Assembly (NCBI GenBank): GCA_019843655.1
Contig: JACDQD010000008.1
Coordinates: 13,426,442 to 13,490,441, forward strand
Direction: 5' to 3'
From: Lethocerus indicus
Lineage: Eukaryota; Arthropoda; Insecta; Hemiptera; Belostomatidae
DNA: 64,000 nucleotides
This document shows positions 34,749 to 48,956 of the stretch, piece after piece. Position 1 is the first letter of the stretch, and each line of letters opens with the position of its first letter. The notes under the pieces are model-generated. The model was not told the DNA's origin. It made no database searches and saw only the letters and a list, made by a program, of their open reading frames with translations. The translations under genes and the position numbers were made by a program.

Positions 34749-37700
34749 CTGCTGGGTTTTTTCAGATCATTCTATTTTCTGGGTGGCTTTTGTGAACGTT
34801 CTACTCTCAATGCTGCCGTTTTTTTCGGGAACACGAATTTTCCGAACCACATTTTAAAGTTATCCGACTGTATTTAAAGGACCGCTGGATCCGTTGCCGC
34901 TGTGCGATCCGCGTCATTCGGCCGGCTCAGTTCGCGTTATGAACACGACTTGAATGGGATTTGAATTGGTATCGGAATCCGATATTCCGAGATGGGAACA
35001 TCCACCGGGACCCGCGGAGTGTGATTCGGGTACAACAGGAATGGAACGGGGTGAAAAAAATATGAAAGGGAGAATCCGGGCGAGCTTTAGTCGGCCTCTC
35101 CGCTAAACAATGCGCCGATACGCGTTATACGTTTTGAATACAAGCCTGCATGGTTGTCTCCTGTACCGGTTAAACGATTAAAATCATCTCATTTCATTCG
35201 AACACTTTATAATCCTCAGTCTTTATGTCAATAATTTTGATTGCCCATAATTGAGTTTCGAAAATAGTGTCGATGTAAACGAACTAAGTTGTTCTTTGTT
35301 ATATCTTGTAGTCATTTACAAAAACCTTTCTGAAAAGAGAATGTTCCAAGTATAAGATAATCGATGGGGATCGACGAGGGCTTAGTGATCGGTCGTGATG
35401 CTATTTCTGTCTTAATTGTGGATAGTACCAATCATTTGTGTAGCGACATTTTCGACAGGATGTTTTATTGATTGTAACCTCACTGTAATACTAACGGAAT
35501 TTACTTAGGAAGCCGAAAAAGGCTCGACTGCTGGAGAAAGTACTAGCACAGATTGTGATTTTTCTTGTGTTCCTTCGCCTACTTTCTTGTTTGGCTAGAT
35601 CACTTTTTGTCCCCCCCCCCAATCACGATTGGTCGTATTTACTCAAAATTATTTCATCATATAGTTGTGTTCACCACTCTAATCTTCTGTCCTGTAAAGC
35701 GATCCTTCTGCAAAGTAGTAGATGTGATTAATACTAGAACCGTTAAACTGAAAATGTGAATAATGATTGCGAAACTTATAAATAATTATTGAAACGTTTC
35801 GTGAAGCCGTTTTCAAAGGAGCTCCTCAGCCTAGTTTAAATTCTGAACGTTCTTTACAAAGGAGGTAACAATGGATTTGAAATATTTGGCCGGCGATTTG
35901 AAGCCGGAGTTCATCATTGCCGTTTCGTTCGGGAATCCTCCCTCGGATTGCTTGCTGCTCCCTATTCAAGTCTGTACTAATAATACTGGGGCGGGCGGGG
36001 ACTCTCACCTCGCGTTCTTCATTACAGCCGAGCCGGGCTTTAGAAAATGAATGAATGGGCCCAGCCGTTCTGCACAAGCTAGACGTTGTCAGCCAATGGC
36101 AGTGAAGAATGAAAATGTAGGATGCTTAAGGTAAAACATGTAATTACAGTGAATTTAGGATACCCGATCGCAAGAATTATGTTAATTACAGTGCTTCATA
36201 GGCGACAAGCTTACTGTAACCGAATTCGAAATCCTGACTGTTATATTTTAGTTTAATTGGGTACAAATAGGACACCAGAAAAGACAAGTATCTAATAAGG
36301 GCTTGAGCAGGAGCCCTTAAAATTGCACTAATTATAATTTTTAAAATTGTATTCGTGGCTTAAAATAAAAATAGAAAAAAACACCATGAAGTAGGATGTG
36401 CTAGGGACGTGGTAGGGAGTACTGTTCCACATTCGGCTTTGAGGAACCATAGCAGCTCGTTTGACAGAGCTATACGAAACTGCTGTACAAATAACAAAAC
36501 AGGCGGCTTTTCGAACGGGTCGTCCCCCCCGAGTGTTTCAAAATCCCGAGAGTGCCTCTCTCTGTTCCCACCACCATCACATCACCATGAAGTACGGACA
36601 GAAACTAACCGTATTTCCGGCTCTTCTGGTGTAAAGTTTTTCCGCCGGCTTCAAAACAACCCCCGTACAGCACCCTAATGGTGTGCAAACCCAAGTTCGG
36701 AGAAGTTTCGGGTCTCGGCCGGTTCGGTACGACGGCGATTGAATCCGCCCAACTCCGGGTCCTTTTGTTCGAATTAAAATGATTAAGTATCACGCGAGGC
36801 CTTCGCAATTACAGAACGTCCGCTGTTTCAATGGACCTTTACCCTCTAATTCACGGCTGACGTGGTAGAGTCGAACCGACATTGGTATCCATTTATCGCC
36901 ACGTTGGAAACTCTGCGCTTTAGCCTCTCATCTTGCAGCATGGAAACTTGAAGCATCCGTTACTTCAAATGGAACCGAACGCGGACAATTATTCATTTCA
37001 TAACTCAAAATGTAGGTTAAATATAATAATTTTCCAACTTGGGATATACGTTTGAGTTTTATTTTTCTACCTAACTATACCCTGTATAAAGACTATGTAC
37101 TGAAACCGGTCTACCACTTATTATTCTTGAATGGCTATTCTGGATGTAATAATCTCGGAAAAGTCGAATGAATATTACGAATGTGACGTGACAACGTAAG
37201 GGGACGCTTGAATTTATTGAGCATAGGTATACAACATACTACATATGTCATTAGAATACGGTCGAGTAAAGTAATTTAATTATATTGAACCAATTTCCAA
37301 AACCGTTTTCAACACTCGCAAAGGCCGGCGTTGAATTTCACCCTTTCAATTTGTTAAGTAACAGGCAACAATAAATTGACATTATGAGGCAACGATAATT
37401 GGCAGGCAGTAATTATGCCCTCTGATTTCCAATTTGAAACACTCAATAATTCGTGAAATTACATGGATATTAGTTTTATTTTGCAGAGTAAAATTCAGTT
37501 TTCAGGTTGAACAAAATAAAATCTTAGGTTACTATATCAGCTGCCTTTCAGTCTAAATAAGTGTTTGAACAAAATATCATCTTCTAATTATAATTCAGGC
37601 AATAGATATCTCAATGGGGTTAACCGATTAAAAATTTGTAATAACGGCGAAAGAGAAGGCCGAGAGGATTTCAGAAGATAGGAGAGTTTTCAGGAAAGTC

Positions 37701-40652
37701 GAATTTGATGAGAAAAAAAAGAAGTATAAGTATACATTTTAAAGTAAGAATTTGTTTTATCAGAGCAAATTAAATTTAACATGATTAACAGCACCTTCAG
37801 GAAAACTATATTGGATTGTGTAAAAATCCGAAGATTATATATCTAGGAACTTTACTTTTTATCCATTGCCATTAAAATAGATTGGATCCAGGGTTTTCCC
37901 ACTCTAGATCTGTTTAGAGCGCTCATATTTCTGAGGGGTTATTCATGTGTATGACGTTAAGTCATACAATATTGTATTTATTTAATGAAACAGATAAATA
38001 AACATATTTCACTCTGAGCAAATACAAAGGTTCCTATTTATTACTGAATAAGGGCCTTCCAGATGAGGCTAAGTATTGAAGACTGTAATATTTAAATTTG
38101 CGAATAGACGGATGTACGTCTTTCAATTGTATAATTTGTGCGACATAGGGGATATATAGCGGTGGTTATGCATCGGTCAGATTATTTGAGATCAGAAAAT
38201 AATTTTAAAAATTCTAATCCGGGTCTATAGGCGACTGACAACAATATGGGCGGGCCGTTATTAAAGCATTCCACAGTTTATGGAAACCGTTGACGCCCAA
38301 GGGGGTCGTTACTTCGGATATTGCGATTCCCTTCTTCCTATTATTTTTTAAAAGCAGAACAAAAGCCCAGAATTTTACAAGCCGAAGCTCGTAACGTCTG
38401 AAGCCCCGCTCCGTAGTCGGCTGGCTATTTCGTATTTACGGGTTGTAATCGCGGTTCGAAACATAACTTCGAACTCGTTCAATCACTTGACGTTGAATCG
38501 ATGTTTAAAAGATTTGGAAGAGCTAAAATTCTTACATCGCCTCCCAGAAGAACCGCATACGCCTAAAATGGCAGAGGAATACATCGGCTAAACCAACAGG
38601 TTCGAGTGTGAAATCAACGTTCAAAACCTGGAGAAAAGGGTATTGGACGAAAAACTTCGGAAATCGAATTTACTCGACGGCTGCCTCCTGAGAATTTTAC
38701 TCTTTCGACGGAGAAAACCGGAAACCAGCCAATCGCGTTGGCCAACATTGAAAACGCTGTTAGATGGGAAACAAACTGGGCCGATTGAATACCGATTGAA
38801 TAAATGGACAGAAACGACGCTAAAGGAATAATATTTGTAAACGTTAAAACTGATACGATGACAATTCGGATAGTATGGGACATAACCTTAAATGTGACGA
38901 AGAGGAAAGAAAAGAAGACCATTGTTTATCGGCAATAGCAACCTTCTTCTTCAGTGCCTCGAGTGTATGAAATGCAATACGTTTTCATACTTGTGAAAGT
39001 GCAAACTAAAGTACCGTACGTTTTTTAAGTGTACGGGAGAGTGCGACTCTGTGAGCAGGGGCGTGACAATATATGGCATCGGTTTTTTTAAGGACGACAT
39101 TTTCTCGCCGGTACCTCTTGCTCTAGATTATAAAAGTGGATAGAATATACACGGCATAATATAAACATAGAAAGGCTTGTGAGTCAAAGCATGTTTTCTA
39201 CATTATATATTGTGAAAATACTGTTTTAATTTTGCAAAACAAGGATTATTGTAAATTGTAAATTGGCATAGCTCAGTACCTGCAGTTCGATTTTCCGTAA
39301 AGGATCGAATATTCTTCCTTATCAATTAATATGTACATAAAGCCTTATAGAGCATTGAGGAGCAGACGCCGGACAGTACTTAACATAACAAAGGGTTTAG
39401 GTGTGAATAGTGATCACCCCTTTGTAATCTGAGCTTGTACGAGATCAAACGGCCCAAAGAAAGAGCCTTTCCATGAGTGTAATATAACCAATCAACAGGA
39501 TGGTGGCATCATTAGCGGTTTGCGATACGAAGGAAACATCATCGTTTGAAAGTGGCTCTACTTTATTAATAATAGACATTTTTAATTTATCACAATTATT
39601 GGGGGGAATCGAAAAATCCTGCTGTACCTAATATAGATGCATGAGAAGTCATTTTAGAATATTACCCCGGAGATCTTGCTCTTGTGATCCCTTTTGTGGT
39701 ACGTTTTCGTTTATATATTTCGGTAAGTCCTATATGCAGTTATACGGAAAGGTACCCAATGAAGCACTCTGTAACTTCTCTAAATGTCATATGTTTTTCC
39801 ATTTCATTTGTTTCATTTTTTATTCACCATTTCCCCGAAAATTTCCGAGGTCCCGAAAATACCGGATTGTTTCGAACGACGAATTTCTAACAAAACAAAG
39901 AGCCTTTAACACAGCCAATGGAAGAACTGTTTTATATATGCTCATTCATTCATATCTTGCAAAGATAAAAAGAAGCGTTACAGATTATTCTACATTCTAA
40001 TTAGCATTTTAACTTCGTGTCACTACAGTCCAAATCAGGGACAAGTTTCTTCACAAGCCGATTAAATCTGTAGACGATTTGCTCAAAATTTCCAGAGACG
40101 ATAATATTAATTTGAAAATTGGAGCGGAAGAAAACAATTAGTAGAATGGAAACTTGCCTCGATAGTTGAAGGTTTTCGCCGGTCCTGTCGTCGGGTGGCT
40201 TTAGAAAACTTCATTTGAATCTTTGGACGACCTTTAAAACCGACAGTACTCCCAATTTGCACACAAATTGAAAAGTTTCAAATAAACTTTGAAAGTAAGA
40301 AAAGGAAGTCGGTTCCATGGAGAAAATACCTCGGGCGACGGTAGAAGGGGGGGTAACAAAGGACATCCGAAATTTCAATTAAAAATTCGCCCTTCGAATA
40401 ACCGCAGTTCGAATTATTCGAACGCATAAAAATGTAATCTGCCGTTAACATGTTCAGAGTTTGACCACATGAATCTGATCAATCACGTGAGTTTATAACC
40501 TTCAGAATGAAAAGACATTTTTCAAGGTATTCTGTTTAAAGATTTATTTTTCACCTTTTACAAAGAGTCTGAATGAAATTAGGAAATACGTTACCGTTTT
40601 TTTATTTCCGAACCGGTTGTTGAATGTTGGACAGCTTAGAGCATTGGCTAAT

Positions 40653-40655
<3 letters not shown>

Positions 40656-40685
<30 letters not shown>
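40656..40685. repeat. (GA)n microsatellite
   Basis: About fourteen uninterrupted AG/GA units. On the plus strand this creates a spurious Arg-Glu repeat in a short open frame. Confidence 0.92.
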
Positions 40686-40690
<5 letters not shown>

Positions 40691-43600
40691 TGTTGTGGCA
40701 CAATGGCCAATGCTTGTTGTTGACTGGCGCTGTGGTTGTACCTCAGAGAGTGCAACCTCAATTCATGACGTGGGCTAATTGTGTAGGTGTCGCCTTCATC
40801 CCACCAACAGACACCTTCTCACCCTCTCAATACCTCCAAAGTATCCGACCTTAGTTTATGTCAAATTTATATATCAATAAATTCGACGCCTTTCCTTTTC
40901 TCTGTTTGCTGTTATATCGATATATGCCGGTATATCCACAGGGTGTTCTTAATCTGTAGTTTTCTTGATCTATATTAATATCAATCACGTCCCCAAAATC
41001 CGTCTACTTATCACATCAAATAGGTTCTGCTCACCTATTCAGAACAGGCGATATTAATGCCCCTCATTTTATGCTACTATCAAGCATTAACATCTACAGA
41101 TAAGATTATTGTTCTCACTAAGGGTGCTGAGTGCTTGATATAAATTATAACTACTTACGGGGCATTAAGGAAATGCTTGCTAAAGTACTGTAAGTAATGC
41201 TTCTATTGTAATATGGCTCTAATAAACTCGGAAAATATGAAATTACTAAGTGCTGAACAATTCACTGTGAAATCCCTCACTGTTTCTCAGTATTAGGAGC
41301 AGTCTTACACCTATGAGCAGTGTTGCTGGGATTATTATAGCCACTGCAACCCAAACTATTTCACTACAATAGATTTTAAATGTTGATCTAGTTTTAAAGT
41401 AAATAATACAAATTTTAAACACTTGTAACTATTATAAAATGTTTGTTTGAATTCCCCTCCGGTAATACTCAAGGGGTGTTATCGAATACAATATACATTC
41501 GACCTCAAAAGAATTAGACCAAATGGAAATACTGAATCAAACTTTCTTCTTTTGGTTTTAATGCTTTGCTTATAAAATTAAAATGCATTTAAACATAATT
41601 TAATAACTTTTATCACTCACAGCAAATTAAATCAACACGACTATATTGATCAGCTTCCTACATTTTTCTTTCGACCAGAAGGGGTTTTTTAAATTCGACA
41701 TTAGAAGTCTGGGATGATGATTGTACTAATGTTGACGTGTTCCCAGATCAGCTTTTCTTTCTCTATTAGATGAGTTGGTGTGGGGGGGAGGGGGGAGGAT
41801 TGAAAGACGGACAATTTGGGATAGGAAGGAGAGCGAGCGGGACAGAGAGTGATAGAGGGTGGAGGGGGAGCGAATTTGAATAAAATCGATGTTGAGAGCC
41901 GGCTCCGGGCGACAACTGTCCGACGGGAACAGGATAAGACCAGTTCATCAAGCCGAAGTATCAATTAAACTTCGGTCAAGTTAATGGCCCGAAAATAAAC
42001 ACATTAAAATATTGCTTTCATTCTGGAGTCAAAATTAAACATCACTCAACGCTTAAATAACTAGTAAAATAAATAATTTGTATATTGCTGTTTCTCATAT
42101 TTTATTTCTCCAACTGCAAATCTCGCATAAACGAACGATTTATATAAAACCAAAACGTGCGTCCAATAACAATACATAAATAATTTAATCCTATAAATTT
42201 AAATACTTTGAGCTGAAAATATTACAAACTTAAGAATAGAAATGTAGAAATTTCTAATGGTTTGTTACTTAACATAAACATAAATCATATTATGTAAGTA
42301 TAAAAGACGTAGATTTCATTTTCATGAATGGGGTATATGAAACAAGAGAAAGCAAGACGTCCATGCTACCTAGCGGGAAAAGTATTAACTGCGTTATCTG
42401 TAATACAGAATCACATGTGCAATAATTTAGTACCAGACCTCAATATTTATAGATAATACAAAACTGTATGACATAATACAATATGAATTAAATTGAATGA
42501 AATTTATTATTCTGCTTTTGAAAAGGAAATTCTGCTGGTGCCACAATATAATACCATGATACATTAGAAGACAATTGTGCACATTCTATTTCTCTGACCG
42601 AATTTTATAATATGGCTATTATAAAATGCATTTTCCTTGTTAATTTGATTTTTAATTTATCAAAGAACATATATAGTTCATTTCAAACTGCGTACATAAC
42701 CAACTTCTAATAGGCAGAATATTTTACTGATACACTGGACAAAAATCATATTTTACTATGAAAGAAACTGTTTATTCATTTAAAATTATCTAACCTCATT
42801 TACATTTCCAAAAACAAAATTTGTATTCAGCAGTCAAGTTTCTAAAGCCATCTTCCTTCGGGTGGTGGAAATGAAAAATGGTGGTTTGTTCTTTTCTTAT
42901 TTAATAACCATAAATTAAAACAAAGTAATCCCTACTTTTTTAGGCACACCTATAATAATGAAATTATAACTCAGACTTTTAGGAATTATTATATTTCATG
43001 ATTCGTTTCCTGGATCTATTCTCATCCAAAGTAAATCTTGAAGCCAATACTTAAATGGTTTAAAGACACCATCTGTCACTGATGATTAATAAGATCAAAG
43101 TAGAGGATTTGGGATCAATCGAAGACCAGCACAATAGACTGTTTTCCAAAATGTTGAACACTGCTTCAGATTTTAGTTTTCGTGTTCTTGACACGAACGC
43201 TATCTGTTTAAACCGGCCAGAAGGAATTAGCGCTGCCTACCAGTCCAGTCTATAACTCACTCTGTACGTGTCCCGTTTACCCCATTTCGATTATCAATCA
43301 GAAGTGTATCATTCGTAATTTGACGTTAATATTGTTCTTGAACAGTATATATTGACAATGTAAAGGATTTTTTATAGCTAAATTAATTCCGCCACGAATA
43401 ACGTTAGTTTTAACAAAATAAAAACGTGTTCGACAAGTTAATTCTGAAAATGCCTTTTTAAATGGGTAATTATTTCATAGTAGAATGAATTACGAGCCGG
43501 TTTTAAGTGGCATAGGCAAATCTAAATGTATTAAAAAATATAATCTATCTTATAAATGACATATTTTTTTACATAACGCAATTCTTGATGGTATGTCATG

Positions 43601-45746
43601 GCTCATACGGTTACCTGTTTATACCTATGACGATTCATTTATAATGATTGTTCTATTACTACATTCTTTCATACATTTATGGTTCATTTGATTACTTCAC
43701 TTGATTAGTTGAACGCCGTATTATTTATTCATTTATGTTCTCAATATCTTTCCCTGTTTAGTACGTATTTCCTCAGTGCTCCTCTGCTGCCCTATTCTGT
43801 CTGTCAGTTTGGATATATCTTTGTAGTCAGGAAAGAAAGCCAACTAAAGATCTCGCCCCTTTTTATAAGTGTCCAGATTGAATTATGTACAGTATTTCGT
43901 CGTATTCGCACCGCTTCCAGAAAAAAGTGCATTCCCGAGTTCGAAACCGAGTGACGGTTTGAATCATTATTCAATTGCAAACTTGAACCCACGTTTCTAT
44001 TCAATAATATGCGATTTTTTCTGGCAAAACATTAAACATGCGTAAATAAATTTTGCAGACTAAGATTTATCATTTTGGGCTCCTCGTTAACTTCACAGTA
44101 ACTGCTATATGTCTCCAAAGATTAATTAGATAATTACCACCAGCATCATGTTAAATACCAGTTAACCTCATTGAAAGATTGCACCAGTTTAAAGTAGATA
44201 AGAAGCGAGATTATAGTGATTAGTTTCCCTAAAAGGTATATATGGCTGAGCGTCAAGTCGATTACCGTCGCCATTATAAATTCCTGATCCTATAAAAGCG
44301 GTTGTTAATCATTAGCAGCAAGCTTTCTTTTACCGACACAAAATGACTCATTAACGTACTATCAGAACGTAATTTTCCAATTCCTCACAATTATTAAACA
44401 GAATTGGAACATTATAAAAAACTATTTCAACGAATACATTACATTTATATATTACAGTGAATGGATAACGATTCGCTGTCATTATCACGGTATTCATCCG
44501 CTAAATTACATTTTTTTGCCATTTTACTGAATATTCAACATTTCTACGCAATAATAATATACAATTTCAAAACATTTAAGAACATAACAATAACTAATAT
44601 CTCGGCGAATACTAAACCGAAAAGACGACAGTGTGTTGCTGGTTTGCCGCTTGAAAAGCCTTCCAGTTCAGCAGGCTATGGCACATCGACAGTACGCAAT
44701 CAATGTTTCCCAATCTATATTCATTTTTATAAAATACCTTTTGAACTCTAATCTTGTAAATCGTGTTATGGTGTTTTTTTATTAAACAATTAAACACTTA
44801 CCTAGCAGCTTTTAGGAATGTAAGATGTTTTACAATCAAGGCTGAGTTTACAATTACATAACGTGAATATAAATAATTAATTACCAATCCCTTATTTGGA
44901 ATGAGGCATAAATGGAAACCCTACAGATCAGCATTCCTTTTTTTTCAATCTACACAATTTCATAGGAGATTTTATGATGAACCCCATTTGAAACGTAATT
45001 CATAATCAATTAAAATGATCATATTTTATATAATTTGTTCGCTAAATCGGGTCGGGTTGAGACAGGTTTCAACATTGAAGGGAGTCATTTTTGCCATTAG
45101 GAGCATTTATTATAAAATGATACATTTTTACAAAAATAAATATGACAGAAAGACACGCACCTAGAATTAACTCAATACATATTTACAGGGTAACCAATAC
45201 ACCATTACGGTACGTATGCCGTACTTGATAACGTCATAAACTTATACAGTATGTGCGTAACTTAAGTAAGGACAGAAGACGCAACTGTGTCCTTTGCATA
45301 CAGTAAAATGTAGACATAAATACAAGAACTTTTCAGGTACTAAAAAATAACAATTCCATTAGATCATTTGATTATGTAGGGGTGATAGAAAATATTTAAT
45401 ATTAAAAGTTAAACAACGTTTGGATCTTTTATTAATTAATTTGTCACACAATATAACAGCTAGTTACAACGTACAAAATAGTATTTCATATTAAAATAAA
45501 TTCAATCATCACTATTTTTTGGTCAACTAGAGAATTATAGTATTATATTTCATACTGGATGTTGAAAACGTTTTTGGTAACTCATGGTTTAGTTCTATCT
45601 AATAATTAACATTTACGATAAGATTAGATATGATTCTCGATATGAAATTATACTATCTGAAAGTTTGACTATAATTATTACATTCAAAATTCAGAATCTA
45701 CTAATGGAATTACAGGCGTCGGTGATAACAATAGTGTTTTTTCGCC

Positions 45747-45789
45747 TTTATTATTGAAGGAAATATTGTGTCCTGAACAGAATTTTATT
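45747..45789 (-). other. Candidate polyadenylation signals of gene A
   Basis: On the minus strand AATAAA hexamers occur at 45,784-45,789 and 45,747-45,752. The first is about 1.1 kb past the gene A stop codon, and I see no AATAAA between the stop and it. This would give a 3' untranslated region of about 1.1 kb. The hexamer is common in AT-rich DNA, so this is only a position-based suggestion. Confidence 0.25.
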
Positions 45790-46879
45790 AAGAAGAATTG
45801 TTTGGCACTCTTCTAAGAAACTTTATAACATAAAGTAGAAGGAATTCACACAATTTTCTGAAATATGAACAGTTGGTTCAACAATAGGAATTCCGAAGAC
45901 CAATTCCAGACGTAGTACATGTTTTATACCAATTGCATTTCACTGTTTTCAATGCGATCAACAAAATAAAAACAATATGTCATCTTAGATTGTTTGTACC
46001 AACAAATTCGGCACTTATTTTTAAATGGAACACGGGTTATTTATATTGAATGCAGAAATAATTCCAAATTGTGCCCAGAACGATTTCTTACAGAATGACT
46101 TTGCACTGCACACTTTTGACGTAGCGATTTAAAACTTTTAAAGCACTCTCAATCTAGAACTCAATATACTCGACACAATGGTCAAGTCCACGTCGCAAAT
46201 ATCAGTTGACAATGCCCTTTCCTCCTCGCACCGATTTCAATCCTCCTTTTCGATACGGCATCGGAAGTTGGCGGTCTTCCGAATACAGGGAACCGACTTC
46301 AGAATTCAGGAGGCGGGCGGACATAAGCGGTCTCTCGTTGTTGCTCACATCATAGCGACGGTTAAGAATTCGGGAATTATAAAATTGCTCCCGCGACAGA
46401 CCAAATACCCGTCGGCCAACACAAACAACAAATGTTCAGACATTTTTCCAGTATAAATGTCATTCAACCTATATTCGTTTCAAACCTATTTCATTAGTAG
46501 AATAATCGTTGTATACGTTTTTCCATATATTGGAATACATGCTTTAAATATTTTTAAATTATTCAACGCTCAAAGTGGCATGATGAGCGCAAGGTAATTG
46601 TGTCTTCTCAGAGGCCTGGAATAATTCTCCGTTTAGCACTTGGCTATCAACAGTGCAGGTTTATCGAGACCCTCTTATGGGCGCTATTTAGTAGAATGGA
46701 GTGAAATCAATGCCGCTTCAGTTGTGTGTGAAGGGGATGGGGATTTTTGCCGTAGATTGGTTAGGTCTCATCGACCGACTCTAACCGGAGCCGTTCTAGT
46801 CAGTTGCGTGTACTCCGTGGGGGGCCGCCAGCGGCTGGTGTACGGGGCGTTGTGAGGGGCGGGGCGGGGCGGTCCGGTA

Positions 46880-47096
46880 TTAGTCGATGAAGAGGAGCTG
46901 CTCCATGGAGTGTGACGGTGTCTTGCCCGGATGGCCAGTGGTAAGCCTTGCCAGGCTGTGGAGGGACATGAGGGAGCCCCGCCTGTAGCCGACCAGCAGG
47001 CCGCTGCACACGCCCTCGTCCTCCTCCTCGTCCTCATCCTCGTCCTCATCCTCTGTGCCCGTCTCGCTGCAGCTCTCGACCACCACCGACTCCAGC
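46880..47096 (-). CDS. Gene A last exon, acidic cytoplasmic tail
   Basis: This terminal coding exon follows an AG acceptor (gttgcag; weak pyrimidine tract). It begins with one base completing a phase 2 codon, then 71 codons and TAA (46,880-46,882). Residues in order are: LESVVVESCSETGT, an Asp/Glu run of about 14 residues from a GAGGAC-type repeat, GVCSGLLVGY, the PKA-like motif RRGSL, a Ser/Leu-rich stretch, and the C-terminus MEQLLFID. Following the transmembrane helix of the preceding exon, it would lie in the cytoplasm. Its GC content is far above the flanks. I recognise no domain. Competing open frames over this exon are shadows caused by the GC-rich repeat. Confidence 0.75.
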
Positions 47097-48224
47097 CTGC
47101 AACACCCCAACGCACTACACTTTATTACAGTTGCTCTTAAACTGAAGCACAGTGTCATTCTTATAATAATATTCTACTCAATACGGAAGAACCTGTTATT
47201 AGAGCTACATATTATACTGATAAATTAGAAAAAGGTTTCCGAGACCAGAACTGTAATTATCCGGTGGAATCGGATTTTTCCGATTTATCTCCTGTCGAAG
47301 GTATTTTGCCCTTTTCTCCTGGGCCCCTCAAGGGGGTGTTGCCTGCTTCTGACGTTTCGGAAAGCTTACTGATTCCATAATCAGCATCAAGCTGACAGTC
47401 TACCTACGATATGTTAGGGGATATTTTGGAATATCTTCATTCGAACATCTTTCTCGCGGCAGGAAACTGCAGGAGTGATAAATCGATGGCCCGATACTGA
47501 AAATCCTGTCGGCTACCCACTTGATGGTAGGATAGTAAACATTTCTGAACTCGAACAACTATTCCAAGAGTAACAGAAGTATCTTCCGATTTGATTAATC
47601 AAATTGAGTGCTACCGTTGTAAAACTAGCCGTTTGGTGAGCAAATACAATCGAGACGGAGAAAATGCGCTTAGTCCTTTTAAACAAGTTATTGGGATTGC
47701 ACTGATTACATTACAGGTTAACTTGAGTAACAAGAAGTTAGTGCCAAGTTTCGCACTGCCCTAACTTCAAATCGTGTTTAACTTTAGAACCAACTCTTCT
47801 GCGCCCACCGCTGTTGGCCGTAAATTCAAGTGCTCTTGCATAAATCGAGGGGATATTTAAATGGAAGCCGAACTGGGTGGATCTGGGTATCCGCGTGCGT
47901 TTGATAGTGCCCGAGCGTTGATTAGCAACGATTCAGAATGCACTGAAATTACACTTTGGCATCTGTTTTGCCGAACAAAGTGCAGTAAGATTCTTGACTT
48001 TTTCAAGGAATTTACCTTGACAAAACATGTTCATTTCTTTTAATCACCAGTAAAAGAGAATTTGGTGAACATGGTGTTAATAGTGTTTGGTGTAACTAAC
48101 CTGTACATCCCAACACATAAATATAATGTAATGTGATCGGCTCTCCTCTCTATATTAATTTTATATTTCACTATATTCACTAATACGTAATTTTATTAGT
48201 TCTGCACATTAGTGGCAGAGGTAC
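47097..48224 (-). other. Gene A intron, 1.1 kb
   Basis: The intron between the transmembrane exon (donor GTACCT) and the terminal exon is phase 2. The joined codon AG+G gives Arg. If it is retained, translation would end five codons past the junction, giving a protein that lacks the acidic tail. I see no other feature inside it. Confidence 0.6.
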
Positions 48225-48602
48225 CTGCACATCGGATCGGGCTTATAGAGCGGGTGCTGCCTATTGCAGTAGTGTACGCAGGCCATGACGAGGAGTATGA
48301 AGGCGAAGTTGAGGAGGCAGGTGAGACCTATGACAAGCAGTACCTCGTTGCCCGAGTAGCAGGGGTCCTGCTGGTGGACGAGTACCTCGTGGCGGGTGTC
48401 CCCCGGGCCCGTATTGGGCGTGAGCGGTGTACTGGCGGTGGTGGTGGTGGTGGTGGAGGTCGGGCCGTGGTGGTGCCTCACGTGGTGCTTGCCCTGGTGC
48501 CTCACGTGGTGACCGTCGACCGCCTGTTCCACCACTTCTTCGCCCTGCTCCTCGCCGGTCCACTGAAGCCTCCTCCAACTACCCCGCACCCTCGTGTGGT
48601 CC
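48225..48602 (-). CDS. Gene A transmembrane exon, His/Thr-rich stalk
   Basis: A 378-bp exon lies between an acceptor (tacgcag) and a donor (TGCAG/GTACCT). It holds one leading base, 125 codons and two trailing bases, so both flanking introns are phase 2. In order: a basic segment (DHTRVRGSWRR), an acidic stretch (GEEQGEEVVEQ), a His-rich duplicated motif (HHVRHQGK then HHVRHHHG, codons 31-45), a Thr run encoded by an ACC repeat (codons 50-55), a Pro/Thr linker, then Cys81, a single hydrophobic helix at codons 87-110 (VLLVIGLTCLLNFAFILL onward) and a Cys/Tyr/Lys-containing juxtamembrane segment (YCNRQHPLYKPDPMC). The order suggests a type I single-pass protein with a mucin-like stalk. The family is not recognised. 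Confidence 0.82.
48427..48460. repeat. Coding (GGT)n trinucleotide repeat
   Basis: About eight GGT units on the plus strand encode the Thr run of the gene A exon on the minus strand. Such repeats vary in length between individuals. They also generate a long spurious Gly- and Val-rich frame on the plus strand. Confidence 0.8.
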
Positions 48603-48956
48603 CTGCGTACAAATACAAATGTCAACCGAGTATCTTTCAAGATTATAGTTGATACACTAATAGGCAACCGGAATCATAACAAAACAATGTAAAAACGGCA
48701 TACAGAAAATATGTACTGCACTGCAGAAAAAAAGGTACTCCTCTGCACTATTCTAGATCTACGACACAGAAAGTTCATTTTCTGAAGCAGGATTTTGGCC
48801 ACCAAAATCGATGGCATCAGTTTTAAAAGCCTGAATAACCCCTCTCATAAATGCGCTATGTATTAAAGTAAATATCCCCCAAGATGGTTGGCAAAATCAT
48901 CTTCACCAATACAAGGTGATTGCGAAAGCATACCTTTTGCCTACTTGACGGGAATG

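Noticed and set aside
38536..38627. 92-bp exon-like segment on the minus strand with a very good acceptor and donor
   Set aside because: Two other acceptors in the same stretch give open frames in different phases, and no neighbour fits. Such units are expected by chance at this density of splice-like sites.
38614..38922. 102-codon hydrophobic minus-strand frame that could be read as a membrane protein
   Set aside because: Its hydrophobicity follows from T-rich DNA, there is no family resemblance, and no promoter or splice context is visible.
46768..47115. 115-codon minus-strand frame and a 69-codon plus-strand frame over the gene A tail exon
   Set aside because: Arg-, Ser- and Pro-rich shadows of the acidic repeat in other frames. 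They do not join the upstream exon in phase.
48212..48652. 146-codon plus-strand frame rich in Gly and Val
   Set aside because: It lies antisense to the gene A transmembrane exon and is kept open by the GC-rich ACC/GGT repeat. The minus strand has the splice sites and the membrane helix.
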